DNA of 57,383 nt from an uncultured Lachnospiraceae bacterium (GTDB lineage Bacteria > Bacillota > Clostridia > Lachnospirales > Lachnospiraceae). The stretch lies in contig CADBFP010000002.1 in assembly GCA_902793995.1 (NCBI GenBank), forward strand, positions 43,256-100,638. The letters are read 5' to 3'. Shown piece after piece: positions 15,053 to 24,715 of the stretch (positions are counted from its first letter, which is position 1; each line of letters begins with the position of its first letter). The notes under the pieces are model-generated. The model worked only from the letters and a program-made list of their open reading frames with translations, was not told where the DNA came from and did no database searches. The translations under genes were made by a program, and so were the position numbers.

Positions 15053-17629
15053 TTATTCCACGCTCCAGGCACCATCCTTCACATCCACCTGCACCGTGTC
15101 CCCGGCCTTAAAGCGGTCGCTCAGAATGGCCCGGGCAATGGCCGTTTCAATATGCGCCTGGATGTAGCGCTTGATGGGCCGGGCTCCGAAAGCCGGATCA
15201 TAACCCTCCGCCACGATTTTATCCTTGGCCGCCTCGCTCAGCTGCAGCTTCAGTTCCCGCTGGCCCAGCCGTTTCCCCAAAGAGAGCATCTGCAGATCAA
15301 TAATCGCCCGGATGTCCCCTTCGCTTAAAGGTTTATAGAAGACAATCTCATCCACCCGGTTTAAGAATTCCGGCCGGAAGCTCTGGCGCAGCGTGGTCAT
15401 CACCGCCTGGCGGGTCGCCTCGCTGATTTCCCCGTCATCCTTCACATCCTCCAGCAGAATCATAGAACCCAAATTGGAGGTCATAATGATAATGGTATTC
15501 TTAAAGTCCACGGTCCGGCCCTGGGAATCCGTGATCCGGCCGTCATCCAGCACCTGCAACAGGATATTGAACACATCCGGATGGGCCTTCTCGATTTCGT
15601 CAAAGAGCACCACACTGTAAGGTTTGCGGCGCACCGCCTCCGTCAGCTGGCCGCCCTCGTCGTAGCCGATATAGCCGGGAGGCGCCCCGATGAGCCGGGA
15701 CACGGAATACTTCTCCATATATTCCGACATATCGATCCGCACCATATTCTTTTCATCGTCAAACAGATTCTCTGCCAGGGCCTTGGCCAGCTCCGTTTTT
15801 CCCACCCCGGTGGGGCCCAGGAAAATAAAGGAACCGATAGGCCGGCCCGGATCGCCGATACCGGCCCGGGAGCGTAAAATGGCATCCGAAACCACCTGCA
15901 CCGCCTCTTCCTGGCCTACCACCCGCTTATGCAATTCCTCCGGCATATGCAGCAGCTTCTGCCGCTCGCCTTCCATCAACTTGCTGACGGGGATGCCGGT
16001 CCAGCGGCCTACTACCTCTGCAATCAGTTCCTCCGTGACAGCGGAATCGATTAAAGGCTTCTGGCTCTTCTTTTCCACCGCCTCCTGGGCCGCTTTTAAG
16101 CGCTCCTGCAGGGCCGGCAGTTCGGAAAACTTAAGGCGGGAAGCCGTTTCATAATCATATTCCCGCTCCGCTGCTTCGATCCGGTGGTTCAGCTGATCCA
16201 GTTCCTCCTTTACCTGCTGCACCGTTTCCACGGCGCTTTTCTCCAGATCCCAGGCGGATTTCATTTCGTTAAATTGATCCCGCAGGGCGGACAATTCCTC
16301 CTGCAGCTTTTTCAAACGATCCCGGGAAAGCTGATCCGTCTCCTTCTTTAGGGCCAGTTCCTCGATTTCCATCTGCATGATTTTCCGGCGGATTTCATCC
16401 AGTTCCGTGGGCATGGACTCCATTTCCATCCGCAGGGAGGCGCAGGCCTCATCCACCAGGTCAATGGCTTTATCCGGCAGGAAACGGTCGGAAATATAGC
16501 GGTGGGACAGGGTGGCTGCCGCAATCAGCGCCCGGTCGTGAATGGTGACGCCGTGATAAATCTCATAGCGCTCCTTCAGCCCCCGAAGGATGGAAATGGT
16601 ATCCTCTACCGTAGGTTCATCCACCATCACCGGCTGGAAACGGCGTTCCAGAGCCGCATCCGTCTCAATATATTTCCGGTATTCATCCAGGGTGGTGGCA
16701 CCGATGCAATGGAGTTCTCCCCGGGCCAGCATGGGTTTGAGCAAATTGCCTGCATCCATGGCACCGTCGGTTTTGCCGGTGCCCACGATCAGGTGCAGCT
16801 CGTCGATGAAGAGAAGAATCTTGCCTTCCGATTTCTTCACTTCCTCCAGAACCGCCTTCAGCCGTTCCTCAAATTCTCCCCGGTATTTGGCCCCTGCCAC
16901 CAGCGCTCCCATATCCAGGGAAAAAACGCTTTTTTCTTTCAGCCCCTCCGGCACATCTCCCTTCAGGATCCGCTGGGCCAGGCCCTCCGCAATAGCCGTT
17001 TTGCCTACGCCGGGTTCCCCGATCAGCACCGGATTGTTCTTGGTCTTCCGGGACAGAATCCGGATGACGCTGCGAATCTCGCCATCCCGGCCGATGACCG
17101 GGTCCATTTTGCCGCTGCGGGCCCGCTCCACCAAGTCCGTCCCGTATTTGCCCAGGGCATCCATGCTATCTTCCGGATTGTCATTGGTCACCCGGAAATT
17201 CCGCACGGAAGCCAGGGCCTTCATAAAGTCCTCCTCTTTCAGGCCCTGTTCCTGGAAAAGCTTTTTCAAGGCCGGCGTAGGATGCTGGAAAAGTCCCAGC
17301 ATCAGATGTTCCACAGAAAGGTATTCGTCCTTCATCCGGGCCGCCACCTTCTCCGCAAAGTTCATTACCTTTTCCGTTTCCCGGGATACATATACCTGGC
17401 CGCCGGAAACCCGGGGCATGGCATTTAAGATCCGCTCTGTCTCCCGGGTCAGGGCCGCCTTGTCAAGGCCCATCTTGCCAAAAAGGGAGCCGATGAGCCC
17501 TCCCTCCTGCTCCAGCAGGACATAAAAGAGGTGTTCCGGGGTAATATTGGCATGATCCCGTTCCACCGCCAGGCTTTGCGCCGCCTGCAGCGCCTCCAGG
17601 GCTTTTTGCGTGTATTTTTCTGCATTCAT
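15053..17629 (-). CDS. clpB: ATP-dependent disaggregase ClpB
   Basis: ClpB is a hexameric AAA+ chaperone that, with DnaK, pulls proteins out of aggregates. The protein (858 aa) has the double Clp-N repeat, a first AAA domain with Walker A GEPGVGKT (about residue 206), a coiled-coil middle domain (about 400-520) and a second AAA domain with GPTGVGKT (about 603). The ATG at 17629 is chosen because it follows GGAGGTG at good spacing; a start 36 bases upstream has no such site. No CIRCE operator or clear promoter is visible in the 139 bases upstream, which are occupied by palindromic repeat material. Heat-shock control may therefore differ from the usual HrcA or CtsR schemes, or transcription may come from the anti-sigma pair upstream. 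Confidence 0.96.
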   Translation of the reverse strand: MNAEKYTQKALEALQAAQSLAVERDHANITPEHLFYVLLEQEGGLIGSLFGKMGLDKAALTRETERILNAMPRVSGGQVYVSRETEKVMNFAEKVAARMKDEYLSVEHLMLGLFQHPTPALKKLFQEQGLKEEDFMKALASVRNFRVTNDNPEDSMDALGKYGTDLVERARSGKMDPVIGRDGEIRSVIRILSRKTKNNPVLIGEPGVGKTAIAEGLAQRILKGDVPEGLKEKSVFSLDMGALVAGAKYRGEFEERLKAVLEEVKKSEGKILLFIDELHLIVGTGKTDGAMDAGNLLKPMLARGELHCIGATTLDEYRKYIETDAALERRFQPVMVDEPTVEDTISILRGLKERYEIYHGVTIHDRALIAAATLSHRYISDRFLPDKAIDLVDEACASLRMEMESMPTELDEIRRKIMQMEIEELALKKETDQLSRDRLKKLQEELSALRDQFNEMKSAWDLEKSAVETVQQVKEELDQLNHRIEAAEREYDYETASRLKFSELPALQERLKAAQEAVEKKSQKPLIDSAVTEELIAEVVGRWTGIPVSKLMEGERQKLLHMPEELHKRVVGQEEAVQVVSDAILRSRAGIGDPGRPIGSFIFLGPTGVGKTELAKALAENLFDDEKNMVRIDMSEYMEKYSVSRLIGAPPGYIGYDEGGQLTEAVRRKPYSVVLFDEIEKAHPDVFNILLQVLDDGRITDSQGRTVDFKNTIIIMTSNLGSMILLEDVKDDGEISEATRQAVMTTLRQSFRPEFLNRVDEIVFYKPLSEGDIRAIIDLQMLSLGKRLGQRELKLQLSEAAKDKIVAEGYDPAFGARPIKRYIQAHIETAIARAILSDRFKAGDTVQVDVKDGAWSVE

Positions 17630-17666
17630 GGTATTCACCTCCGTTCTATCATTTTTTATGTGCAAA

Positions 17667-17765
17667 GAGAGCGGAGGGCCGCTCTCTTTTGTTCGCCGTA
17701 TGGAATCCTTCGCTGTGCTCAGCGACGAACCCGAAGGGTTCTGGTCCCTTTAGGGGGATGACACA
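17667..17765. repeat. palindromic repeat region between the STAS gene and clpB
   Basis: It contains the hairpin AGAGAGCGG-AGGG-CCGCTCTCT followed by several T residues on the plus strand, then GAATCCTTCGCTGTGCTCA, which resembles the end of the repeat at 53350-53400. It may also act as a weak terminator for the minus-strand anti-sigma pair. No coding sequence is supported here. Confidence 0.55.
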
Positions 17766-17768
17766 AAA

Positions 17769-18065
17769 CTACTCGATGGTCAGAATATCCGAAAACCCGG
17801 TAATTTCGAAGATCTCCATCACGGTTTCGTTGGCCCCCGTAATCTTCATCTCGCCCTTGGCCATCATCTGCTTCTGCGCGCTTAAGAGCACCCGCAGACC
17901 GGCAGAGGAAATGTAGTCCAGGGAAGAAAGATCCAGGGACAGGTTGGTAATCCCCTCCAGGGAGTTCTTAATGCACTCCTCCAGCTGGGGCGCCGTGGAA
18001 GTGTCCAGACGGCCCTCCACCACAATCGTTAAAGCATCGTTATCTTTTTTGGTCTGAATATTCAT
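17769..18065 (-). CDS. STAS-domain anti-anti-sigma factor (SpoIIAA/RsbV type)
   Basis: A single STAS domain of 98 residues. The signature DYISSAGLRVL (residues 50-60) carries the serine (Ser54 by alignment to SpoIIAA Ser58) that a cognate kinase phosphorylates in this family. Unphosphorylated family members release a sigma factor or other target from an anti-sigma factor. The gene lies 38 bases after the ATPase-like gene, forming a classic switch pair, but no sigma factor gene is adjacent, so the target is unknown. Confidence 0.88.
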   Translation of the reverse strand: MNIQTKKDNDALTIVVEGRLDTSTAPQLEECIKNSLEGITNLSLDLSSLDYISSAGLRVLLSAQKQMMAKGEMKITGANETVMEIFEITGFSDILTIE

Positions 18066-18103
18066 GGCATCCTCCTTAAATCTTTCTTGACGCTTATATC
18101 TTC

Positions 18104-18709
18104 TTATTTGATCTTCTTAAAAATCACCATTTCCACCGTGGTTCCCTGGATGAATATCTGCACCTCATCCGCCAGCTTGGCCAGCACGGATTTTTCCAGC
18201 TCATCCCAGGCATCCAGATGATTCCGGGTCAGACTGGAGCGGTATTGATTCAGGGACCAGCCCCCGGCATAGGCCATCATAGGCATATTGCCGCCCATAC
18301 TCATGCCCGACTCGAAACGCCAGTCATCGTAAACACTGAGGGGCACATCCGCATTCCGGGCTTCAATGGCTTCCGCAAATATATCCCGCAGCTTGCCGAT
18401 AATCCCCCGGGCAGCCTGGTTCTTACCGCTGGTGGAGGCCCCCAAAAGCGCTTCCCGCTTTTCCGGATCCATCAGGGTTTCCGCCTTCAAATGCAGCTGA
18501 AAATACTTTTTTTCATCTTCCAGCCAGAAATCCGCATCCACATCTCCCACTATGGCCCGGAGCATTCCCAGCATTTCTTCAGCCAAAAGGCGCAAATGCA
18601 GGCTGTCCTTCTCCGATAAACCCTTAAAAACGGCTACTGATTCCACCTGGTTCAATGCATCCACCAGGCCCTTGCCATCGCTGCCTACCAGAATCACATC
18701 CGATTTCAT
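18104..18709 (-). CDS. probable ATP-binding anti-sigma-like protein, partner of the STAS protein
   Basis: A 201-residue protein. The segment LHLRLLAEEMLGMLRA resembles the N-box helix of HATPase_c anti-sigma kinases such as RsbW, and the C-terminus EVQIFIQGTTVEMVIFKK resembles the last strands of that fold. The glycine-rich ATP lid motifs are not clear, and a Met/Gly-rich stretch (GMSMGGNMPMM) sits where the lid would be. Kinase activity is therefore uncertain. The ATG at 18709 is preceded by GAGG; a GTG 36 bases upstream is less likely. Its position before a STAS gene is the main functional clue. Confidence 0.6.
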   Translation of the reverse strand: MKSDVILVGSDGKGLVDALNQVESVAVFKGLSEKDSLHLRLLAEEMLGMLRAIVGDVDADFWLEDEKKYFQLHLKAETLMDPEKREALLGASTSGKNQAARGIIGKLRDIFAEAIEARNADVPLSVYDDWRFESGMSMGGNMPMMAYAGGWSLNQYRSSLTRNHLDAWDELEKSVLAKLADEVQIFIQGTTVEMVIFKKIK

Positions 18710-18771
18710 GACATATGCCTCGTTTCCCGAAAATTGGGGCGGCACAGGCCCGCAGGCCGTCCCCCAAGTCT

Positions 18772-18800
18772 TTTATACACTCTTTCCCGCTTAAAATCAA
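18772..18800 (-). promoter_or_regulatory. promoter of the anti-sigma/STAS pair
   Basis: Minus-strand TTGATT (18795-18800), a 17-base spacer and TATAAA (18772-18777), about 65 bases before the ATPase-like gene. It fits a SigA-type promoter. Confidence 0.6.
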
Positions 18801-18934
18801 GCAAATCCTTCATTTATCCCAAAGCTTTTATCTTTAGGTTCCAGGGACAGCATAGAATCGAATTGTGAAGAAAGCGTGAAGAAGATGTGAAAGAATGATG
18901 CAGGATAAAGGAAAGAAAACTGCCCGCTCCGCCC

Positions 18935-18963
18935 TTGACAGAGCAAGCCCGCTAAGGCATAAT
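18935..18963 (+). promoter_or_regulatory. promoter of the TSCPD-mreB-recD2-comF run
   Basis: TTGACA (18935-18940), a 17-base spacer and CATAAT (18958-18963), 34 bases before the ATG of the TSCPD gene. It probably drives the whole plus-strand run. Confidence 0.75.
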
Positions 18964-18997
18964 GTAGGTTAGCGAAATAGGATTTCGGAGGTTTGCA

Positions 18998-19261
18998 ATG
19001 TTCCATTACGATTATAAAACCCAGGGGACCTGTTCCCAGCTTATCAGCCTGGATTTAGAAGGCAATACCGTCCACAATGTGGTCTTTTACGGGGGCTGCC
19101 CCGGCAATCTGACGGCGATTCCCATTTTAGTGGAAGGCATGACCGTAGAAGAAATTGAAAACAAATTGAGCGCCGTGGTCTGCGGCTCCAAAGGCACCTC
19201 CTGCGCGGCGCAGCTGGCTCTGGCGGTGCGGGCGGCCTATAACCAGGCTCAGGCAGGATAA
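18998..19261 (+). CDS. TIGR03905 family TSCPD-domain protein
   Basis: An 87-residue protein with the cysteine-containing motifs GTCSQLI, FYGGCPGNL, VVCGSKGTSCAAQ typical of small stand-alone TSCPD proteins. The domain also occurs at the C-terminus of B12-dependent ribonucleotide reductases, where it is thought to be cysteine- or metal-binding. The function of the stand-alone form is not established. CGGAGGT precedes the ATG. It is the first gene after a strong promoter and 14 bases before mreB. Confidence 0.88.
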   Translation: MFHYDYKTQGTCSQLISLDLEGNTVHNVVFYGGCPGNLTAIPILVEGMTVEEIENKLSAVVCGSKGTSCAAQLALAVRAAYNQAQAG

Positions 19262-19275
19262 TAAGGAGGTCCCCC

Positions 19276-20286
19276 ATGCCCCTTCTTTCTATGGATATCG
19301 GCATTGATTTAGGTACGGCCAGTATCTTGGTATATATAAAAGGCAAAGGCATTGTTCTGAAAGAGCCCTCGGTGGTGGCCTATGACAGAGACAAGCAGGA
19401 AATCGTGGCCATCGGAGAGGAAGCCCGGAAAATGATCGGCCGGACCCCCGGCAATATCACGGCGGTGCGCCCCTTAAAGCAAGGGGTGATTTCCGATTAT
19501 GTTGTCACGGAAAAAATGCTGAAATACTTTATCAACAAGGCCATGGCCCGCCGGACCCTCCGGAAGCCCCGCATCTCCATCTGCATCCCCTCCGGGGCCA
19601 CGGAAGTGGAGAAAAAGGCGGTGGAGGATGCCACTTATAATGCCGGAGCCCGGGAAGTGACCATTATAGAGGAGCCGGTGGCGGCTGCCATCGGAGCCGG
19701 CATTGATATTTTCAAGCCCTGCGGCAATATGATTGTGGATATAGGCGGCGGCACCTCGGATATCGCCGTGATTTCCCTGGGAGGCACCGTGGTGAGCACC
19801 TCCCTGAAACTGGCGGGGGATGATTTTGACGAAGCCATTGTCCGCTATATGCGCAAGCGCCACAACCTGCTGATCGGGGAGCGGACGGCGGAGGACATCA
19901 AGATTTCCATCGGCTGCGCCTATCCCCGGCCGGAAACTTTGACCATGGATGTAAAGGGCCGGAATCTGATGACAGGCCTTCCCAAAACCATGTCCATCAC
20001 CTCGGATGAAATGCTGGAGGCCCTCCACGACCCGGCCCTCCAGATTGTGGAAGCCATTCACAGCGTCCTGGAGCGGACGCCTCCGGAGCTGGCCTCGGAT
20101 ATTTACGAGAGGGGCATTGTGATGACCGGCGGCGGTGCGCTTCTCTCCGGCCTGGACGAACTCATCGAAGAAAAAACCGGGATCAATACGGTGCTGGCCC
20201 AGTCTCCCATGACCGCCGTGGCGGTGGGCACCGGCCAGTTTGTGGATTATATGAATGAAAGCCGGCGCACAGCCCGGGAAGCTTAG
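19276..20286 (+). CDS. mreB: rod shape-determining protein, MreB/Mbl family
   Basis: A bacterial actin that forms membrane-associated filaments directing lateral wall synthesis. The 336-residue protein has phosphate-1 motif GIDLGTASI near residue 9, phosphate-2 motif DIGGGTSDIAV near 154 and adenosine motif MTGGGALLSG near 286. AAGGAGGT precedes the ATG. MreC and MreD are not adjacent, and it sits between a TSCPD gene and recD2, so this may be an Mbl/MreBH-type paralog rather than the main mreBCD copy; sequence alone does not settle which. Confidence 0.93.
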   Translation: MPLLSMDIGIDLGTASILVYIKGKGIVLKEPSVVAYDRDKQEIVAIGEEARKMIGRTPGNITAVRPLKQGVISDYVVTEKMLKYFINKAMARRTLRKPRISICIPSGATEVEKKAVEDATYNAGAREVTIIEEPVAAAIGAGIDIFKPCGNMIVDIGGGTSDIAVISLGGTVVSTSLKLAGDDFDEAIVRYMRKRHNLLIGERTAEDIKISIGCAYPRPETLTMDVKGRNLMTGLPKTMSITSDEMLEALHDPALQIVEAIHSVLERTPPELASDIYERGIVMTGGGALLSGLDELIEEKTGINTVLAQSPMTAVAVGTGQFVDYMNESRRTAREA

Positions 20287-20288
20287 TG

Positions 20289-22487
20289 ATGATTGCCCTG
20301 GAAGGCACGGTAGAGCATACCGTTTACCGCAATGAGGAAAACGGCTACAGCGTAGTTGAAATATCCGATGAAAAAGGCTCCGTGATTATCGTAGGGAATC
20401 TCCCTGCCTTAAGCAACGGAGACCTGATTCATGTGGAAGGAGAATTTGTCCAGCACGCCACCTACGGGGAACAGCTGAAGGTGGAGCGTTTTCATTTTGC
20501 CACCCCTCAGACCGTCCGCTCCATTGAGCGCTATCTGGCCTCCGGGGTTATCAAGGGCATCGGCCCCATGCTGGCGGCCCGGATCGTCAAAAAGTTTCAG
20601 GAAGACTCCCTGCGGATTTTAGAAGAAGAGCCCCGCACCCTGGCCAAGGTGCCGGGAATATCCGTGAAAGGGGCGGAAAAGATGAGCGCCATCGCCCTGG
20701 AAAAGCGGGAACTGCGCTCGGCGCTCATTTATATGGACGAGCTGGGAATTCCTCTGTCCCTGGCCACCCGGATTTACGAACGCTACGGCAATACCCTTTA
20801 CGATATTCTGAAAACCAATCCCTATCGTTTGATTGATGATATTACTCATGTGGGTTTCCGCATTGCGGACAGCATCGCCCGCAGCACCGGTCTGGCGGCG
20901 GACTCCGAATTCCGCATCCGCAGCGGCTTGTATTATGCCATGCGGCAGGCCCTGGAAGGAGGCCATGTATTTCTTCCCCTGGCGGTGCTTTTGGAATATG
21001 CGGTGAAGCTGCTGGAGGTGCCGGAGGAGGCGATTCTCCGGGAAATCGACCTGTTCCATCTGGATAAGCGCTTTGAGGTGAAAAGCGTAGCGGATGTGCC
21101 GGTGGTTTATCTGGCGTCCTATTACTATATGGAAAACGCAGCCGCCGCCATGCTGACGGCGCTGAATCAGACCTTTCCCCTGGATGAAGCGGCGGTGACG
21201 GCAGATCTGGAATATCTCTTCCGCCGGCATCAGCTGCAGCTGGAACCGGAGCAGCAGGAAGCCATCAAAACCGCGGTGCTGCAGGGGCTGACAGTGATCA
21301 CCGGCGGGCCGGGCACCGGGAAGACCACCATTATTTCCGCCATGCTGGATTATTTTGAATCCAAGGAATTAAGCGTGGCCCTGGCGGCACCCACGGGCCG
21401 GGCCGCCAAACGGATGACGGAAACCACCGGCCGGCCGGCCCAGACCATTCACCGTCTTTTGGAATACCTGGGGGCGCCGGGCCAGGACACGGACAGCGCC
21501 GAGCTGCTGCATTTTACCCGGAACGAATCCTATCCCCTGGAGCAAGATGTGGTAATCCTGGACGAGGTCTCCATGGTGGATCTGCCTTTATTATATGCCT
21601 TGCTGCGGGCTTTGGTGCCGGGCACCCGCCTGGTGCTGGTGGGGGATACCAACCAGCTGCCTTCCGTGGGGCCGGGGAATGTGCTGAAGGATATTATCCG
21701 CTCCGGCCGGATAAGGACCATCGCCCTTTCCCGGGTATTCCGCCAGGAGGAAGGCAGCCGGATTGTGTCCAATGCCCACCGGATCATTCAGGGAGGCGCC
21801 ATCGATACAGCCCGCTCCACCAACGATTTCATGTTTATCCGCCGCTACCAGCCGGAGGTCATCCAGGATGTGGTGACGAAGCTGGTGCGGGACAAGCTGC
21901 CGGGGCATGTAGGCGCCCAGATTTCGGATATCCAGGTGATTTCTCCCTCCCGAAGAGGGCCTTTGGGGGTGGAAACCATGAACCAGCGGCTGCAGGAGGC
22001 TTTGAATCCGCCGGAGGAAGGAAAAAAGGAGCGCCGCTTCGCCGGCGGCCTCTTCCGCCAGGGCGACAAGGTAATGCAGATCAAAAACAATTATCAAAAG
22101 GAATGGACTGCCGGCCACCGTCAGGGAACCGGAGTCTTTAACGGGGATATCGGGGTCATAGAGGACATCCGTTTCTTCTCCGAGGAAGTGGTGGTGCTTT
22201 TTGATGAAGAGCGGAAGGCGGTGTACCAGTTTTCGGAGATGAATGAGCTGGAGCTGGCTTACGCCATCACGGTACATAAATCCCAGGGCAGCGAGTATCC
22301 TGCCATTGTGATTCCCCTTTGGCGGGTACCGCCCCTGCTGGTTTACCGCTCTCTTATCTATACAGCCATTACCCGGGCCCAGAGCTGCGTATGCCTGGTG
22401 GGGGATCCGGCGGTATTCCAGCAAATGATTGACAACAAACGGGAGCAGCAGCGCTACTCCTCCCTTCATTTAAGTTTACAGCAATAG
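20289..22487 (+). CDS. recD2: RecD2-type SF1B DNA helicase
   Basis: RecD2 is a 5'-3' helicase found in bacteria lacking RecBC and acts in replication fork and mismatch repair pathways. The 732-residue protein has the N-terminal OB-like region, helix-hairpin-helix segments (GVIKGIGPMLAARIV, VPGISVKGAEKM), Walker A GGPGTGKTT near residue 340, motif II VVILDEVSMVD and the C-terminal UvrD-like motif AYAITVHKSQGSEY. An ATG at 20289 directly follows the mreB TAG with an in-frame GTG three bases earlier; either could be used. Translation is probably coupled to mreB. comF follows after 13 bases. Confidence 0.96.
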   Translation: MIALEGTVEHTVYRNEENGYSVVEISDEKGSVIIVGNLPALSNGDLIHVEGEFVQHATYGEQLKVERFHFATPQTVRSIERYLASGVIKGIGPMLAARIVKKFQEDSLRILEEEPRTLAKVPGISVKGAEKMSAIALEKRELRSALIYMDELGIPLSLATRIYERYGNTLYDILKTNPYRLIDDITHVGFRIADSIARSTGLAADSEFRIRSGLYYAMRQALEGGHVFLPLAVLLEYAVKLLEVPEEAILREIDLFHLDKRFEVKSVADVPVVYLASYYYMENAAAAMLTALNQTFPLDEAAVTADLEYLFRRHQLQLEPEQQEAIKTAVLQGLTVITGGPGTGKTTIISAMLDYFESKELSVALAAPTGRAAKRMTETTGRPAQTIHRLLEYLGAPGQDTDSAELLHFTRNESYPLEQDVVILDEVSMVDLPLLYALLRALVPGTRLVLVGDTNQLPSVGPGNVLKDIIRSGRIRTIALSRVFRQEEGSRIVSNAHRIIQGGAIDTARSTNDFMFIRRYQPEVIQDVVTKLVRDKLPGHVGAQISDIQVISPSRRGPLGVETMNQRLQEALNPPEEGKKERRFAGGLFRQGDKVMQIKNNYQKEWTAGHRQGTGVFNGDIGVIEDIRFFSEEVVVLFDEERKAVYQFSEMNELELAYAITVHKSQGSEYPAIVIPLWRVPPLLVYRSLIYTAITRAQSCVCLVGDPAVFQQMIDNKREQQRYSSLHLSLQQ

Positions 22488-22500
22488 GATAAGCAATTGT

Positions 22501-23286
22501 ATGAAAGCATTTTCAAAAGACCAGGGGCCCTGGACCCCCGCTGATTTGGCGTCCCTTCTCTTTCCTCAACGATGTCCCTTTTGCAACGGGGCTTTGCCCC
22601 TTCGTCCCCGCCTGCGGGCGCCTCTGCCGGCTGCGGAGGAGGAAGATGTCTGGATTCATCCCCGCTGCTCTCCTGCCGGAGCGCTGCTGCGGGAGCCTCT
22701 TTGCCTGCGCTGCGGCGGCCCCCTGGGGGATGCCGGGGGCGCTTTTTGCCCGAACTGCCGGGAGAAGGCATTTCATTTTCAGCAAAACCGGGGACTTTGG
22801 CAATACCGGGAGCCGATCCGCTCCGCCATCACCCGCTTTAAATACCATGGCCGACAGCAATACGCCCTGCCCTTTGCCCGGGCCTGGTGGCTGGCCCATC
22901 ACGCCTTTGTCGAAGAGCTGCGGCCGCAGCTGCTGATTCCCGTCCCCATTCACCGCAGCCGCCTGAGAACCCGGGGCTATAATCAGGCTGCCCTCCTGGC
23001 TTATGAACTGGAAAAACTCAGCGGCATCCCGGCCCGGGAGGATGTGGTGGTCCGCACCAAACATACCGGAGCCCAAAAAGATCTTGGGCCGGCGGAGCGG
23101 ATGAATAACATGGAAAATGCCTTCCGGATCAGGCATTTTCCGGAAGGCATCAGCCGGGTTTTAATCGTAGATGATATTTATACCACAGGCAGCACATTGG
23201 AATCCATCAGCCGGCTGTTAAGCGAGGCGGGCATTCCCGAAATATATGCCGCTACCCTTTGCGTGGCGGGCGGAGAGACGGATTAA
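22501..23286 (+). CDS. comF: ComF-family phosphoribosyltransferase-like protein
   Basis: ComF proteins take part in DNA uptake for natural transformation in Bacillus and relatives; some act in other DNA processes. The 261-residue protein has N-terminal zinc-type cysteine pairs (CPFC, CLRCGG, CPNC) and a C-terminal type I PRTase fold with PRPP loop VLIVDDIYTTGST and the RGYNQA motif. Its position right after recD2 fits a DNA-processing role. It converges with mgtE with only four bases between the stop codons, leaving no room for a terminator. Confidence 0.93.
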   Translation: MKAFSKDQGPWTPADLASLLFPQRCPFCNGALPLRPRLRAPLPAAEEEDVWIHPRCSPAGALLREPLCLRCGGPLGDAGGAFCPNCREKAFHFQQNRGLWQYREPIRSAITRFKYHGRQQYALPFARAWWLAHHAFVEELRPQLLIPVPIHRSRLRTRGYNQAALLAYELEKLSGIPAREDVVVRTKHTGAQKDLGPAERMNNMENAFRIRHFPEGISRVLIVDDIYTTGSTLESISRLLSEAGIPEIYAATLCVAGGETD

Positions 23287-23290
23287 CTCC

Positions 23291-24667
23291 CTACATTTGC
23301 AGCAGGGCCGTAGCAATAAAGAAATACACCAAAAGCGAGACGGCATCCACCGCTGTGGTAATAAAGGGAGAAGCCATCACCGCCGGGTCAAAGCCCAGCC
23401 GCTTGGCCAGCATGGGCAGGGTACAGCCGATCACTTTGGCCACCAGCACCGTAATGGCCAGGGTCATACATACCACCAGGGCCACCATCACCGTCACACT
23501 GGGGTTTCCCATAATCAGCCGGTCCACCAGCATAATCTTCCCAAAACAAGCCACGGCCAGCACGGCGCCGGCCATGGCCGCCGTCCGCACCTCATTCCAA
23601 ATCACCTTGGGTAAGTCCTTAAACTCCAGCTCTCCCAAGGACAAAGCCCGGATAATGGTCACCGAAGACTGGGAGCCGGAGTTGCCCCCCGTATCCATCA
23701 GCATAGGAATAAAGGCGGTAAGCACTACCTGGGCTGCCAGAGCGTCTTCAAAGCCGGAAATAATCATCCCGGTGAAAGTGGCGGATACCATCAGCAAAAG
23801 CAGCCAGGGAATCCGATGCTTAAACAAATCCCAGGGGGTGGATCTGAGATAGGTCTTATCCGAGGGAGTCATACCGGCCATGATTTCCATGTCCTCCGTG
23901 GCCTCTTCCTGCAGCACGTCCATGGCGTCGTCGAAGGTGATGATGCCCACCAGCCGGCCGCCGGTATCCACCACCGGCAGAGCCAGGAAGTTATACTTGG
24001 ACAGCATATGGGCCACTTCTTCCTGATCCGTCATGGTATCCACGGAAATCACATTGGTCTCCATAATATCGGAAATCAGCGTGTCGTCGTCCTGGGCTAA
24101 TAGCAGATCCTTCACGCTCACCAGGCCTAAAAGAAGGCGGTCCTTGGTCACATAGCAGGTATAAATGGTTTCCTTATCCACCCCGGTACGGCGGATGCGG
24201 GTAATGGCGTCTCCCACCGTCATTTCCGGCCGGAGGGACACATACTCCGTGGTCATCCAGGCCCCGGCGGAGTTTTCCGGATAGCGCAGGATCTCATTGA
24301 TTTCCTTCCGCATCTGAGGATCCGCCGCTTTTAAGATCCGCTTTACCACATTGGCGGGCATTTCTTCGACTATATCCACCGCATCGTCCACATACAGCTC
24401 GTCCATCACTTCCTTTAATTCCGTGTCGGAAAAGCCCTTAATCAGCAGCTCCTGCAGCTCCGGATCCATTTCCACAAAGGTTTCCGCCGCCTGTTCTTTA
24501 GGCAGCAAACGAAACAGAAGGGCCAATTCCTTCTCTTCCACTTCGTTTAACACCGCCGCCACATCCGAGGGATTCATGGTCACCAGAACATCCCGGATGG
24601 TGGTGTACTTTTTAGAGGCCAGCAGTTCCTGAAAGGTTCCTGCCAGCGAAAAACTGGTTTCGTTCAT
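23291..24667 (-). CDS. mgtE: magnesium transporter MgtE
   Basis: MgtE is a Mg2+-gated Mg2+ channel in the cytoplasmic membrane. The 458-residue protein has the cytosolic N domain (about 1-130), a CBS pair (about 130-260), and five transmembrane helices with the pore motif region MDTGGNSGSQ near residue 325. No ribosome binding site is visible before the ATG at 24667. Instead a hairpin (24673-24699) ends six bases upstream. An upstream mini-ORF with a perfect ribosome binding site (24716-24793) is in the same frame, separated by a TAA and sixteen open codons. Expression may depend on that mini-ORF. Confidence 0.95.
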   Translation of the reverse strand: MNETSFSLAGTFQELLASKKYTTIRDVLVTMNPSDVAAVLNEVEEKELALLFRLLPKEQAAETFVEMDPELQELLIKGFSDTELKEVMDELYVDDAVDIVEEMPANVVKRILKAADPQMRKEINEILRYPENSAGAWMTTEYVSLRPEMTVGDAITRIRRTGVDKETIYTCYVTKDRLLLGLVSVKDLLLAQDDDTLISDIMETNVISVDTMTDQEEVAHMLSKYNFLALPVVDTGGRLVGIITFDDAMDVLQEEATEDMEIMAGMTPSDKTYLRSTPWDLFKHRIPWLLLLMVSATFTGMIISGFEDALAAQVVLTAFIPMLMDTGGNSGSQSSVTIIRALSLGELEFKDLPKVIWNEVRTAAMAGAVLAVACFGKIMLVDRLIMGNPSVTVMVALVVCMTLAITVLVAKVIGCTLPMLAKRLGFDPAVMASPFITTAVDAVSLLVYFFIATALLQM

Positions 24668-24672
24668 GATTT

Positions 24673-24699
24673 GTTCTTCGGCATGAGCCTGGAAAGAAC
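24673..24699 (-). promoter_or_regulatory. hairpin immediately before the mgtE start
   Basis: GTTCTT at 24694-24699 and AAGAAC at 24673-24678 (minus-strand reading) form a stem with an inner GGC/GCC pair around a TCAT loop. It occupies the place where a ribosome binding site would be expected. A regulatory role is inference. Confidence 0.4.
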
Positions 24700-24715
24700 A
24701 GCAGTCAGAAAGTTT

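Noticed and set aside
17630-17768. A CIRCE or CtsR operator before clpB
   Set aside because: No TTAGCACTC-N9-GAGTGCTAA or CtsR heptad repeat is present; the hairpin there is GC-rich repeat DNA.
22513-23136. Minus-strand frame opposite comF
   Set aside because: It is antisense to a gene with clear motifs and has no ribosome binding site.
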